64,000 bases of DNA, taken from NCBI GenBank assembly GCA_964019055.1, contig OZ025207.1:4169001-4233000 (forward strand). Reading direction: 5' to 3'. The stretch comes from Anthopleura xanthogrammica. Its lineage: Eukaryota > Cnidaria > Anthozoa > Actiniaria > Actiniidae. Shown here piece after piece: positions 34,101-49,100 of the stretch. The notes under the pieces were generated by a model. It made no database searches and was not told the DNA's origin. It worked only from the letters and a program-made list of their open reading frames with translations. The translations under genes and the position numbers were made by a program. Positions within the stretch are counted from its first letter, which is position 1; each line of letters starts with the position of its first letter.

Positions 34101-37100
34101 GGACGCTAGCTTTTTCGAAACTTCACTCGTTTGTGGCTTTGGGTTTCCTGTGTTGACGAGGGTTTGTTTGGGTAAACGCTCATTCACATCAGCTGAAAGG
34201 ACCCTCATTGTCTTATACAACAATACAACGAGGCATATATCTATTGTGATACTGCCTCGTTCTATTGTCTTATAAGACAATGAAGGTCCTTTTGGCCGAT
34301 GTGAAAGAGCGTTGACCGTTTGTTTGACGTAAGGAATTCAAGATGGCGCCCGAAAATTACTGCAGTAAAATGAGACTTTTGGGAGCTGACTTGCTACTGT
34401 CAGTATCACTTTCAAAACAACTATCAATATGCATATCAAGTCTCATATGAGTTTCCCAATAAATAAGCTATGCCTGCAAGACTATTGAGCTTAAACGGAG
34501 ATCAGACAAATACAGTAAGCAGGTAAGCTTAAGTTTTAATACAGCTATTTAAAAAAACGTTGAATACCGAATAGTGCATTGCAAGACCAAAGGGCATTGT
34601 GGGTCTCATTAATTTGAAATAAAAAGTAAATATACAGCGATTTGCTCTCTATATGTAGCTAGTATGTTGTTTCTGATAGAATGCACTAGAAATAAAATAA
34701 ATAATTATTATTTATTTTACTTTAGACAACATTTCATGACCCAAAATGCATTTCGGTCTTGGAATGCACTATTCAGTATGTGGTATTCAGTATGTGGTAT
34801 TCAGCATTCAACGTTTTTTGAAATAGTTGTATATAAAAAATACCTGTTTCACATTACGTTTTGCATCACGTTTCGCATTGTTTAGTTTCGCAAAAAAATG
34901 GAAGCCTTTGCTAGTGTTGCTGTGGTTGTAGATATGCCTGGGGGGGTGTACTTTGGGAAGTTTCATATGGGGATACTTTGCCGGGATTCTCGACCCCTTA
35001 CTGTATTATATACCAAATTTCTGCAAAGAGGTACCTTTTTGCCTGATAAGGTACCCCTTTCCCTTTCTATACCTAAGCAAATTCCCTACCCTTTCCTATT
35101 CCAAAATTCACAAATTTCTACCTCTTTTCTATACTTGCAGCCTGAAAAAGGTACTCCTTTAAGGCGGAGCATCCCATATTGTCAATTATAGGAAGTATCC
35201 ACCCCCCTGGGTAGATATGTTAGTTGTCATTAGAGATGTTTTAGAAGACATAAATTTCACTGTAAAAATATGAATTTTTTGTTGTTCTTGTTGTTGCATT
35301 GGTTGTGATCATATTAGTTATAACTTTTGGTTATTGATGTTTGAGGCATAGTAGTGTGGTCTACCCTTGCCTCTCACCTCTTGGGTCTTGATTGCTTGCT
35401 TCATTCATTCATTCATTCCTTCCTTCCTTCCTTCCTTCCTTCCTTCCTTCCTTTCTTCATCCATTTACCAAAAAAAAAACCCAACACTCCAATTCCAATT
35501 CAATCTGTGAGCTAGCCCTGCTCTGACTTGGGTTTAGCCCAAACTGATCATGAGGATGTTTCAGGGTATGGGTGAAAAGTCCTGTGTACTTAAAAGTGTT
35601 TCCACACGGTTTGCCAACAGATATCAATGAATGTGATCAAAGTCCATGCCAAAATGGTGGAACATGCACAAATACTGCAGGAAGTTACGCTTGCACCTGT
35701 GTTCCTGGTTGGCAAGGACAAAATTGTGATCAAGGTCAGTTACATCTTGTATTGGTTTTGATGTTAATTTCATTTTGTTTGTTTTTTCCATGGTCACTTG
35801 CCATGGTTGTCATTTAATGATGATCACAGTTATTATTGCCATGATGCAAGCTTATTTCATTATGAAAAATTGGATTTTAGATTAATTAAGTTAAAAACAT
35901 TCGGTTGTTAAAATTATTGATCTATACGGTTTCCCACCAGATATCAATGAATGTGGGACAAATCCATGTCAAAATGGTGGAACATGCACAAATACTGCAG
36001 GAAGTTATGCTTGTACCTGTGATCCTGGATGGCAAGGACAACATTGTGATCAAGGTCAGTTACATCTTGGGTTTTATGTTTTCTTAATACCAATTTTTGT
36101 TTTACCAGTTTTGCTGCTGTGGTTGTGTTGTGTTTAATCATAGTGTGACTACTATAATAGGGGCACTTAGAGACTGGTCATAAAGTAAAGTGAGGGGTTG
36201 TCGGGGGGGGGGGGGGGGGAGAAACTAGTATTGAATAAGCATTTTCTTGGCCTATAATAAAATGCAGTTGAAAAATTGATGACCAACCCTGAGTTTTGAA
36301 GCAAAATTGCATAGATATTAAATGTTAGATGTTCAATTTTATAGATAGCCCACCTGTTTTTGCCCCCCACCCCCTTTACTTTATGACCAGTCCCTTAGAC
36401 AGTGTGGACCTCAGAACCAATTGAAAGGTAGAATGAAAACAATGCTTTCTAACTTTGGGTTGTCAAGCCAATCAGAAACCTGAACAGGACAAGTTGACTG
36501 TTTATATGATCCTCTTTTTCTCATGGGAATCAGAATAATTTTGTTGCATTGGATAGACTCATTGTTGAAATGCTATTGATTTTGATAGCCTCTGATTGGC
36601 TTACCTAAGTTGATATGCATTGTTTTCTTTCTACATTTTGATTGGTTCTTGCTCTGTAAGTGGGTTATAGTAATCTCACCATAAGTTCTTGTTCGAGGAA
36701 CATGATTTAAGGACGTTTGTAGGCAAAAAAGTTACCCATGTTTTTTTTCTTTAAACTTCGCATGGTGAAATAAGACCATCATAGAAGTTCCATGAGCAAA
36801 TAAAAAATATGGGTCACTGTTCTCGTTTAGGAGTGAGATAATATCAAAGTGCAGCCTTTTTCTTGTCGAAAATCACTTGCGTGCAATACATACAAGTCGA
36901 GCAGTAAAGTCATTTTTGTTGTTGAAAAACTAAATGGATTGCTAAACATTTTTGAAACAACCGTCTAATAACCAATAGAGAAATTTTTAGGTGTAAATAT
37001 TTATGAATACATACAAATAACTTGTAGTTTTGGTTCAAATTTACAACCACCATGCACCATTCGGTTACACTTTGGCCGTAATATTGATTGAATTTTTCAT

Positions 37101-40100
37101 CCGAATACATGTTTTTGTTATGATTTTCCCATATTTTTTTCTTCAAATTTGGAACACTGACAGCTTATGTAATTCTTTATGAAATACTAAAATAAAAAAT
37201 GGGGATCACCGTTGTTGTTTTCTAGATATAGCCAATCGAAATCATTTTCGCAACGAGTATGACTGACTTTGATCTTGAAAAACATAGGTCACGTGTGCGT
37301 GCTGTCACACCATATGCGCGGAACAGATGTGCACGAACAATGCCTGTGAGCGTCCTTAAGGAATTTAGGGAGGCATAGCATTGTAGTTTATTGCGCCTGT
37401 CACATCTGGGGTCTCAGTTTTGATTGTGGATATATATACATATATATATTTATTATTATTTTTAACTTTAAAATTCATGTTTAGCCAGTATAACCCATTC
37501 AGCATGCTGATTTCAATGGGGGCGCTGGTCCTTAGCATTAGTTTCTAAGGTCTGATCTCAAATCATTGATTTTAAAGATTTTCCCAAGGTTCTTTAGTTT
37601 TTCCCCCAAATAAAACCTAAAATCATTAATTTGATAACAAACTTTAACCTAGTCCTGCCCTAAATTTGGTAAGCCAAAACTGTAATTTTTTTCAGGGAGT
37701 AAATAAAAGAATTGAAAAATTGTATTGCGCATATTTGGCTTTTGTTTTACATTATTAAGTCCTGTGTCTTTAGAAGTGTATCTAAATCATTTCGCTCCAG
37801 ATATCAATGAATGTGTGAAAAAACCATGTCAAAACGGTGGAACGTGCGCAAATACTGCTGGGAGCTATACATGCAGCTGTGATCCTGGTTGGCAAGGACA
37901 AAATTGTGATCAAGGTGAGTTACATCCGCGTATCGGTTTTTATTCTTTCTTTCTCTCGTGTTTTTTGTTTATTTTGCATGTCATGGTTGTAGTTGTAATG
38001 ATTGTTAATATAGAAGTCAACGTTTCATTGTAAAAGTACTCTTTCATTATTAAAAGTGCATCGGAACGGTTTGCCAACAGATATCAATGAATGTAATCAA
38101 AGTCCATGCCAAAATGGTGGAACATGCACAAATACTGCAGGAAGTTACGCTTGCACCTGTGTTCCTGGTTGGGAAGGACAACATTGTGATCAAGGTGAGT
38201 AAAATCTGTCATAGGTTTAGTGTTTTCTTTATCTCGGGTTTTGGTTGTTGTTGATGTCATGGTTGTAGTTGGAATCGTTGTTCGTTTTAATAGAAGGCAA
38301 CGTTTCATTATAAAAGTACTCTTTGAATATTATTGTGTGTCCGCACGGTCTGCCAACAGATATCAATGAATGTGATCAAAGTCCATGCCAAAATGGTGGA
38401 ACATGCACAAATACTGCAGGAAGTTACGCTTGCACCTGTGTTCCTGGTTGGGAAGGACAACATTGTGATCAAGGTGAGTAAAATCTCTCATAGGTTTAGT
38501 GGTTTCTTTATCTCGGGTTTTTGTTGTTGTTGATGTCATGGTTGTAGTTGGAATCGTTGTTGGTGTTAATAGAAGGCTACGTTTCATTGTGAAAATACTC
38601 TTTGATTATTATTGTGTGTCCGCACGGTTTGCCAACAGATATCAATGAATGTGATCAAAGTCCATGCCAAAATGGTGGAACATGCACAAATACTGCAGGA
38701 AGTTACGCTTGCACCTGTGTTCCTGGTTGGGAAGGACAACATTGTGATCAAGGTGAGTAAAATCTCGTATTGGTTTAGTGCTTTCTTTCTCTCGGGTTTT
38801 TGTTGTTGTTGATGTCATGGTTGTAGTTGGATTCGTTGTTGGTGTTAATAGAAGGCAACGTTTCATTGTGAAAATACTCTTTGATTTTTATTGTGTGTCC
38901 GCACGGTTTGCCAACAGATATCAATGAATGTGATCAAAGTCCATGCCAAAATGGTGGAACATGCACAAATACTGCAGGAAGTTACGCTTGCACCTGTGTT
39001 CCTGGTTGGGAAGGACAACATTGTGATCAAGGTCAGTATAATCTCACATGGTTTTCATGTTTTCTTAATCTGCTTTTTAAAAATCCTTGATGTGGCTGTG
39101 AACATTATGAATATAGTGGTTATCTCTATGGGGACATATAAGCGTAATTGTGAAGTTTGGATATTATATAGGTTAAGATATACTTGGCAGATTGTCAAAA
39201 TTGTACGTAAATTATTTTACTCCAGATATTAATGAATGTGAGAAAAATCCATGTCAAAACGGTGGAACGTGCGCAAACACTGCTGGGAGCTATACGTGCA
39301 GCTGTGATCCTGGTTGGCAAGGACAACATTGTGATCAAGGTGAGTTACATCTCCCATTGGGTATTATGCTTTCTTTATCTCGTGTTTTTTGTTTATTTTG
39401 CATGTCATGGTTGTAGTTGTAATGATTGTTAATATAGAAGTCAACGTTTCAATGTAAAAGTACTCTTTCATTATTAAAAGTGCATCGGAACGGTTTGCCA
39501 ACAGATATCAATGAATGTAATCAAAGTCCATGCCAAAATGGTGGAACATGCACAAATACTGCAGGAAGTTACGCTTGCACGTGTGTTCCTGGTTGGGAAG
39601 GACAACATTGTGATCAAGGTGAGTAAAATCTGTCATAGGTTTAGTGTATTCTTTTTCTCGGGTTTTGGTTGTTGTTGATGTCATGGTTGTAGTTGGAATC
39701 GTCGTTGGTGTTAATAGAAGGCAACGTTTCATTGTGAAAATACTCTTTGATTATTATTGTGTGTCCGCACGGTCTGCCAACAGATATCAATGAATGTGAA
39801 CAAAGTCCATGCCAAAATGGTGGAACATGCACAAATACTGCAGGAAGTTACGCTTGCACCTGTGTTCCTGGTTGGGAAGGACAACATTGTGATCAAGGTG
39901 AGTAAAATCTCTCATAGGTTTAGTGGTTTCTTTATCTCGGGTTTTTGTTGTTGTTGATGTCATGGTTGTAGTTGGATTCGTTGTTGGTGTTAATAGAAGG
40001 CAACGTTTCATTGTGAAAATACTCTTTGATTATTATTGTGTGTCCGCACGGTCTGCCAACAGATATCAATGAATGTAATCAAAGTCCATGCCAAAATGGT

Positions 40101-43100
40101 GGAACATGCACAAATACTGCAGGAAGTTACGCTTGCACCTGTGTTCCTGGTTGGGAAGGACAACATTGTGATCAAGGTCAGTAAAATCTGTCATAGGTTT
40201 AGTGTTTTCTTTTTCTCGGGTTTTGGTTGTTGTTGATGTCATGGTTGTAGTTGGATTCGTTGTTGGTGTTAATAGAAGGCAACGTTTCATTGTAAAAGTA
40301 CTCTTTGATTATTATTGTGTGTCCGCACGGTTTGCCAACAGATATCAATGAATGTGATCAAAGTCCATGCCAAAATGGTGGAACATGCACAAATACTGCA
40401 GGAAGTTACGCTTGCACCTGTGTTCCTGGTTGGGAAGGACAACATTGTGATCAAGGTCAGTATAATCTCACATGGTTTTCATGTTTTCTTAATCTGCTTT
40501 TTAAAAATCCTTGATGTGGCTGTGAACATTATGAATATAGTGGTTATCTCTATGGGGACATATAAGCGTAATTGTGAAGTTTGGATATTATATAGGTTAA
40601 GATATACTTGGCAGATTGTCAAAATTGTACGTAAATTATTTTACTCCAGATATTAATGAATGTGAGAAAAATCCATGTCAAAACGGTGGAACGTGCGCAA
40701 ACACTGCTGGGAGCTATAGGTGCAGCTGTGATCCTGGTTGGCAAGGACAACATTGTGATCAAGGTGAGTTACATCTCCCATTGGGTATTAGGCTTTCTTT
40801 ATCTGGTGTTTTTTGTTTATTTTGCATGTCATGGTTGTAGTTGTAATGATTGTTAATATAGAAGTCAACGTTTCATTGTAAAAGTACTCTTTCATTATTA
40901 AAAGTGCATCGGAACGGTCTGCCAACAGATATCAATGAATGTAATCAAAGTCCATGCCAAAATGGTGGAACATGCACAAATACTGCAGGAAGTTACGCTT
41001 GCACCTGTGTTCCTGGTTGGGAAGGACAACATTGTGATCAAGGTCAGTAAAATCTGTCATAGGTTTAGTGTTTTCTTTTTCTCGGGTTTTGGTTGTTGTT
41101 GATGTCATGGTTGTAGTTGGATTCGTTGTTGGTGTTAATAGAAGGCAACGTTTCATTGTAAAAGTACTCTTTGATTATTATTGTGTGTCCGCACGGTTTG
41201 CCAACAGATATCAATGAATGTGATCAAAGTCCATGCCAAAATGGTGGAACATGCACAAATACTGCAGGAAGTTACGCTTGCACCTGTGTTCCTGGTTGGG
41301 AAGGACAACATTGTGATCAAGGTCAGTATAATCTCACATGGTTTTCATGTTTTCTTAATCTGCTTTTTAAAAATCCTTGATGTGGCTGTGAACATTATGA
41401 ATATAGTGGTTATCTCTATGGGGACATATAAGCGTAATTGTGAAGTTTGGATATTATATAGGTTAAGATATACTTGGCAGATTGTCAAAATTGTACGTAA
41501 ATTATTTTACTCCAGATATTAATGAATGTGAGAAAAATCCATGTCAAAACGGTGGAACGTGCGCAAACACTGCTGGGAGCTATAGGTGCAGCTGTGATCC
41601 TGGTTGGCAAGGACAACATTGTGATCAAGGTGAGTTACATCTCCCATTGGGTATTAGGCTTTCTTTATCTGGTGTTTTTTGTTTATTTTGCATGTCATGG
41701 TTGTAGTTGTAATGATTGTTAATATAGAAGTCAACGTTTCATTGTAAAAGTACTCTTTCATTATTAAAAGTGCATCGGAACGGTTTGCCAACAGATATCA
41801 ATGAATGTAATCAAAGTCCATGCCAAAATGGTGGAACATGCACAAATACTGCAGGAAGTTACGCTTGCACGTGTGTTCCTGGTTGGGAAGGACAACATTG
41901 TGATCAAGGTCAGTTAAATCTGTCATAGGTTTAGTGTTTTCTTTATCTCGGGTTTTGGTTGTTGTTGATGTCATGGTTGTAGTTGGAATCGTTGTTGGTG
42001 TTAATAGAAGGCAACGTTTCATTGTGAAAATACTCTTTGATTATTATTGTGTGTCCGCACGGTCTGCCAACAGATATCAATGAATGTGATCAAAGTCCAT
42101 GCCAAAATGGTGGAACATGCACAAATACTGCAGGAAGTTACGCTTGCACCTGTGTTCCTGGTTGGGAAGGACAACATTGTGATCAAGGTCAGTAAAATCT
42201 GTCATAGGTTTAGTGTTTTGCTTTTCTCGGGTTTTTGTTGTTGTTGATGTCATGGTTGTAGTTGGATTCGTTGTTGGTGTTAATAGAAGGCAACGTTTCA
42301 TTGTGAAAATACTCTTTGATTATTATTGTGTGTCCCCACGGTCTGCCAACAGATATCAATGAATGTGATCAAAGTCCATGCCAAAATGGTGGAACATGCA
42401 CAAATACTGCAGGAAGTTACGCTTGCACCTGTGTTCCTGGTTGGGAAGGACAACATTGTGATCAAGGTCAGTATAATCTCACATGGTTTTCATGTTTTCT
42501 TAATCTGCTTTTTAAAAATCCTTGATGTGGCTGTGAACATTATGAATATAGTGGTTATCTCTATGGGGACATATAAGCGTAATTGTGAAGTTTGGATATT
42601 ATATAGGTTAAGATATACTTGGCAGATTGTCAAAATTGTACGTAAATTATTTTACTCCAGATATTAATGAATGTGAGAAAAATCCATGTCAAAACGGTGG
42701 AACGTGCGCAAACACTGCTGGGAGCTATACGTGCAGCTGTGATCCTGGTTGGCAAGGACAACATTGTGATCAAGGTGAGTTACATCTCCCATTGGGTATT
42801 ATGTTTTCTTTATCTGGTGTTTTTTGTTTATTTTGCATGTCATGGTTGTAGTTGTAATGATTGTTAATATAGAAGTCAACGTTTCATTGTAAAAGTACTC
42901 TTTCATTATTAAAAGTGCATCGGAACGGTTTGCCAACAGATATCAATGAATGTAATCAAAGTCCATGCCAAAATGGTGGAACATGCACAAATACTGCAGG
43001 AAGTTACGCTTGCACCTGTGTTCCTGGTTGGGAAGGACAACATTGTGATCAAGGTGAGTAAAATCTGTCATAGGTTTAGTGTTTTCTTTATCTCGGGTTT

Positions 43101-46100
43101 TGGTTGTTGTTGATGTCATGGTTGTAGTTGGAATCGTCGTTGGTGTTAATAGAAGGCAACGTTTCATTGTGAAAATACTCTTTGATTTTTATTGTGTGTC
43201 CGCACGGTCTGCCAACAGATATCAATGAATGTGATCAAAGTCCATGCCAAAATGGTGGAACATGCACAAATACTGCAGGCAGTTACGCTTGCACGTGTGT
43301 TCCTGGTTGGGAAGGAAAACATTGTGATCAAGGTCAGTAAAATCTCTCATAGGTTTAGTGGTTTCTTTATCTCGGGTTTTTGTTGTTGTTGATGTCATGG
43401 TTGTAGTTGGATTCGTTGTTGGTGTTAATAGAAGGCAACGTTTCATTGTGAAAATACTCTTTGATTATTATTGTGTGTCCGCACGGTTTGCCAACAGATA
43501 TTAATGAATGTGATCAAAGTCCATGCCAAAATGGTGGAACATGCACAAATACTGCAGGAAGTTACGCTTGCACCTGTGTTCCTGGTTGGGAAGGACAACA
43601 TTGTGATCAAGGTCAGTAAAATCTGTCATAGGTTTAGTGGTTTCTTTATCTCGGGTTTTGGTTGTTGTTGATGTCATGGTTGTAGTTGGATTCGTTGTTG
43701 GTGTTAATAGAAGGCAACGTTTCATTGTAAAAGTACTCTTTGATTATTATTGTGTGTCCGCACGGTTTGCCAACAGATATCAATGAATGTGATCAAAGTC
43801 CATGCCAAAATGGTGGAACATGCACAAATACTGCAGGAAGTTACGCTTGCACCTGTGTTCCTGGTTGGGAAGGACAACATTGTGATCAAGGTGAGTAAAA
43901 TCTCGTATTGGTTTAGTGCTTTCTTTCTCTCGGGTTTTTGTTGTTGTTGATGTCATGGTTGTAGTTGGATTCGTTGTTGGTGTTAATAGAAGGCAACGTT
44001 TCATTGTGAAAATACTCTTTGATTATTATTGTGTGTCCGCACGGTCTTTCAACAGATATCAATGAATGTGATCAAAGTCCATGCCAAAATGGTGGAACAT
44101 GCACAAATACTGCAGGAAGTTACGCTTGCACGTGTGTTCCTGGTTGGGAAGGACAACATTGTGATCAAGGTCAGTAAAATCTCACATGGTTTTCATGTTT
44201 TCTTTATCTGCTTTTTAAAAATCCTTGATGTGGCTGTGAACATTATGAATATAGTGGTTATCTGTATGGGGACATATAAGCGTAATTGTGAAGTTTGGAT
44301 TTTATATAGGTTAAGATATACGTGGCAGATTGTCAAAATTGTACGTAAATTATTTTGCTGCAGATATTAATGAATGTGAGAAAAATCCATGTCAAAACGG
44401 TGGAACGTGCGCAAACACTGCTGGGAGCTATACGTGCAGTTGTGATCCTGGTTGGCAAGGACAACATTGTGATCAAGGTGAGTTACATCTCCCATTGGGT
44501 ATTATGCTTTCTTTATCTCGTGTTTTTTGTTTATTTTGCATTTCATGGTTGTAGTTGTAATGATTGTTAATATAGAAGTCAACGTTTCAATGTAAAAGTA
44601 CTCTTTCATTATTAAAAGTGCATCGGAACGGTTTGCCAACAGATATCAATGAATGTGATCAAAGTCCATGCGAAAATGGTGGAACATGCACAAATACTGC
44701 AGGAAGTTACGCTTGCACGTGTGTTCCTGGTTGGGAAGGACAACATTGTGATCAAGGTCAGTTAAATTTCGTATTGGTTTAGTGCTTTCTTTTTCTCGGG
44801 TTTTGGTTGTTGTTGATGTCATGGTTGTAGTTGGAATCGTCGTTGGTGTTAATAGAAGGCAACGTTTCATTGTGAAAATACTCTTTGATTATTATTGTGT
44901 GTCCGCACGGTCTGCCAACAGATATCAATGAATGTGAACAAAGTCCATGCCAAAATGGTGGAACATGCACAAATACTGCAGGAAGTTACGCTTGCACCTG
45001 TGTTCCTGGTTGGGAAGGACAACATTGTGATCAAGGTGAGTAAAATCTCTCATAGGTTTAGTGGTTTCTTTATCTCGGGTTTTTGTTGTTGTTGATGTCA
45101 TGGTTGTAGTTGGATTCGTTGTTGGTGTTAATAGAAGGCAACGTTTCATTGTGAAAATACTCTTTGATTATTATTGTGTGTCCGCACGGTCTGCCAACAG
45201 ATATCAATGAATGTAATCAAAGTCCATGCCAAAATGGTGGAACATGCACAAATACTGCAGGAAGTTACGCTTGCACCTGTGTTCCTGGTTGGGAAGGACA
45301 ACATTGTGATCAAGGTCATTAAAATCTGTCATAGGTTTAGTGTTTTCTTTTTCTCGGGTTTTGGTTGTTGTTGATGTCATGGTTGTAGTTGGATTCGTTG
45401 TTGGTGTTAATAGAAAGCAACGTTTCATTGTAAAAGTACTCTTTGATTATTATTGTGTGTCCGCACGGTTTGCCAACAGATATCAATGAATGTGATCAAA
45501 GTCCATGCCAAAATGGTGGAACATGCACAAATACTGCAGGAAGTTACGCTTGCACCTGTGTTCCTGGTTGGGAAGGACAACATTGTGATCAAGGTCAGTA
45601 TAATCTCACATGGTTTTCATGTTTTCTTAATCTGCTTTTTAAAAATCCTTGATGTGGCTGTGAACATTATGAATATAGTGGTTATCTCTATGGGGACATA
45701 TAAGCGTAATTGTGAAGTTTGGATATTATATAGGTTAAGATATACTTGGCAGATTGTCAAAATTGTACGTAAATTATTTTACTCCAGATATTAATGAATG
45801 TGAGAAAAATCCATGTCAAAACGGTGGAACGTGCGCAAACACTGCTGGGAGCTATACGTGCAGCTGTGATCCTGGTTGGCAAGGACAACATTGTGATCAA
45901 GGTGAGTTACATCTCCCATTGGGTATTATGCTTTCTTTATCTCGTGTTTTTTGTTTATTTTGCATTTCATGGTTGTAGTTGTAATGATTGTTAATATAGA
46001 AGTCAACGTTTCATTGTAAAAGTACTCTTTCATTATTAAAAGTGCATCGGAACGGTTTGCCAACAGATATCAATGAATGTAATCAAAGTCCATGCCAAAA

Positions 46101-49100
46101 TGGTGGAACATGCACAAATACTGCAGGAAGTTACGCTTGCACGTGTGTTCCTGGTTGGGAAGGACAACATTGTAATCAAGGTCAGTTAAATCTGTCATAG
46201 GTTTAGTGTTTTCTTTATCTCGGGTTTTGGTTGTTGTTGATGTCATGGTTGTAGTTGGAATCGTTGTTGGTGTTAATAGAAGGCAACGTTTCATTGTAAA
46301 AGTACTCTTTGATTATTATTGTGTGTCCGCACGGTCTGCCAACAGATATCAATGAATGTGATCAAAGTCCATGCCAAAATGGTGGAACATGCACAAATAC
46401 TGCAGGAAGTTACGCTTGCACCTGTGTTCCTGGTTGGGAAGGACAACATTGTGATCAAGGTCAGTAAAATCTGTCATAGGTTTAGTGTTTTGCTTTTCTC
46501 GGGTTTTTGTTGTTGTTGATGTCATGGTTGTAGTTGGATTCGTTGTTGGTGTTAATAGAAGGCAACGTTTCATTGTGAAAATACTCTTTGATTATTATTG
46601 TGTGTCCCCACGGTCTGCCAACAGATATCAATGAATGTGATCAAAGTCCATGCCAAAATGGTGGAACATGCACAAATACTGCAGGAAGTTACGCTTGCAC
46701 CTGTGTTCCTGGTTGGGAAGGACAACATTGTGATCAAGGTCAGTATAATCTCACATGGTTTTCATGTTTTCTTAATCTGCTTTTTAAAAATCCTTGATGT
46801 GGCTGTGAACATTATGAATATAGTGGTTATCTCTATGGGGACATATAAGCGTAATTGTGAAGTTTGGATATTATATAGGTTAAGATATACTTGGCAGATT
46901 GTCAAAATTGTACGTAAATTATTTTACTCCAGATATTAATGAATGTGAGAAAAATCCATGTCAAAACGGTGGAACGTGCGCAAACACTGCTGGGAGCTAT
47001 ACGTGCAGCTGTGATCCTGGTTGGCAAGGACAACATTGTGATCAAGGTGAGTTACATCTCCCATTGGGTATTATGCTTTCTTTATCTCGTGTTTTTTGTT
47101 TATTTTGCATTTCATGGTTGTAGTTGTAATGATTGTTAATATAGAAGTCAACGTTTCATTGTAAAAGTACTCTTTCATTATTAAAAGTGCATCGGAACGG
47201 TTTGCCAACAGATATCAATGAATGTAATCAAAGTCCATGCCAAAATGGTGGAACATGCACAAATACTGCAGGAAGTTACGCTTGCACGTGTGTTCCTGGT
47301 TGGGAAGGACAACATTGTGATCAAGGTCAGTTAAATCTGTCATAGGTTTAGTGTTTTCTTTATCTCGGGTTTTGGTTGTTGTTGATGTCATGGTTGTAGT
47401 TGGAATCGTTGTTGGTGTTAATAGAAGGCAACGTTTCATTGTAAAAGTACTCTCTGATTATTATTGTGTGTCCGCACGGTCTGCCAACAGATATCAATGA
47501 ATGTGATCAAAGTCCATGCCAAAATGGTGGAACATGCACAAATACTGCAGGAAGTTACGCTTGCACCTGTGTTCCTGGTTGGGAAGGACAACATTGTGAT
47601 CAAGGTCAGTAAAATCTGTCATAGGTTTAGTGTTTTGCTTTTCTCGGGTTTTTGTTGTTGTTGATGTCATGGTTGTAGTTGGATTCGTTGTTGGTGTTAA
47701 TAGAAGGCAACGTTTCATTGTGAAAATACTCTTTGATTATTATTGTGTGTCCCCACGGTCTGCCAACAGATATCAATGAATGTGATCAAAGTCCATGCCA
47801 AAATGGTGGAACATGCACAAATACTGCAGGAAGTTACGCTTGCACCTGTGTTCCTGGTTGGGAAGGACAACATTGTGATCAAGGTCAGTATAATCTCACA
47901 TGGTTTTCATGTTTTCTTAATCTGCTTTTTAAAAATCCTTGATGTGGCTGTGAACATTATGAATATAGTGGTTATCTCTATGGGGACATATAAGCGTAAT
48001 TGTGAAGTTTGGATATTATATAGGTTAAGATATACTTGGCAGATTGTCAAAATTGTACGTAAATTATTTTACTCCAGATATTAATGAATGTGAGAAAAAT
48101 CCATGTCAAAACGGTGGAACGTGCGCAAACACTGCTGGGAGCTATACGTGCAGCTGTGATCCTGGTTGGCAAGGACAACATTGTGATCAAGGTGAGTTAC
48201 ATCTCCCATTGGGTATTATGTTTTCTTTATCTGGTGTTTTTTGTTTATTTTGCATGTCATGGTTGTAGTTGTAATGATTGTTAATATAGAAGTCAACGTT
48301 TCATTGTAAAAGTACTCTTTCATTATTAAAAGTGCATCGGAACGGTTTGCCAACAGATATCAATGAATGTAATCAAAGTCCATGCCAAAATGGTGGAACA
48401 TGCACAAATACTGCAGGAAGTTACGCTTGCACCTGTGTTCCTGGTTGGGAAGGACAACATTGTCATCAAGGTGAGTAAAATCTGTCATAGGTTTAGTGTA
48501 TTCTTTTTCTCGGGTTTTGGTTGTTGTTGATGTCATGGTTGTAGTTGGAATCGTCGTTGGTGTTAATAGAAGGCAACGTTTCATTGTGAAAATACTCTTT
48601 GATTTTTATTGTGTGTCCGCACGGTCTGCCAACAGATATCAATGAATGTGATCAAAGTCCATGCCAAAATGGTGGAACATGCACAAATACTGCAGGCAGT
48701 TACGCTTGCACGTGTGTTCCTGGTTGGGAAGGAAAACATTGTGATCAAGGTCAGTAAAATCTCTCATAGGTTTAGTGGTTTCTTTATCTCGGGTTTTGGT
48801 TGTTGTTGATGTCATGGTTGTAGTTGGATCGTTGTTGGTGTTAATAGAAGGCAACGTTTCATTGTGAAAATACTCTTTGATTATTATTGTGTGTCCGCAC
48901 GGTTTGCCAACAGATATCAATGAATGTGATCAAAGTCCATGCCAAAATGGTGGAACATGCACAAATACTGCAGGAAGTTACGCTTGCACCTGTGTTCCTG
49001 GTTGGGAAGGACAACATTGTGATCAAGGTCAGTATAATCTCACATGGGTTTCATGTTTTCTTAATCTGCTTTTTAAAAATCCTTGATGTGGCTGTGAACC

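Noticed and set aside
33825..34280. Overlapping 151- and 124-codon ORFs on opposite strands
   Set aside because: No domain, no homologue in the duplicated block; part of a palindromic repeat region.
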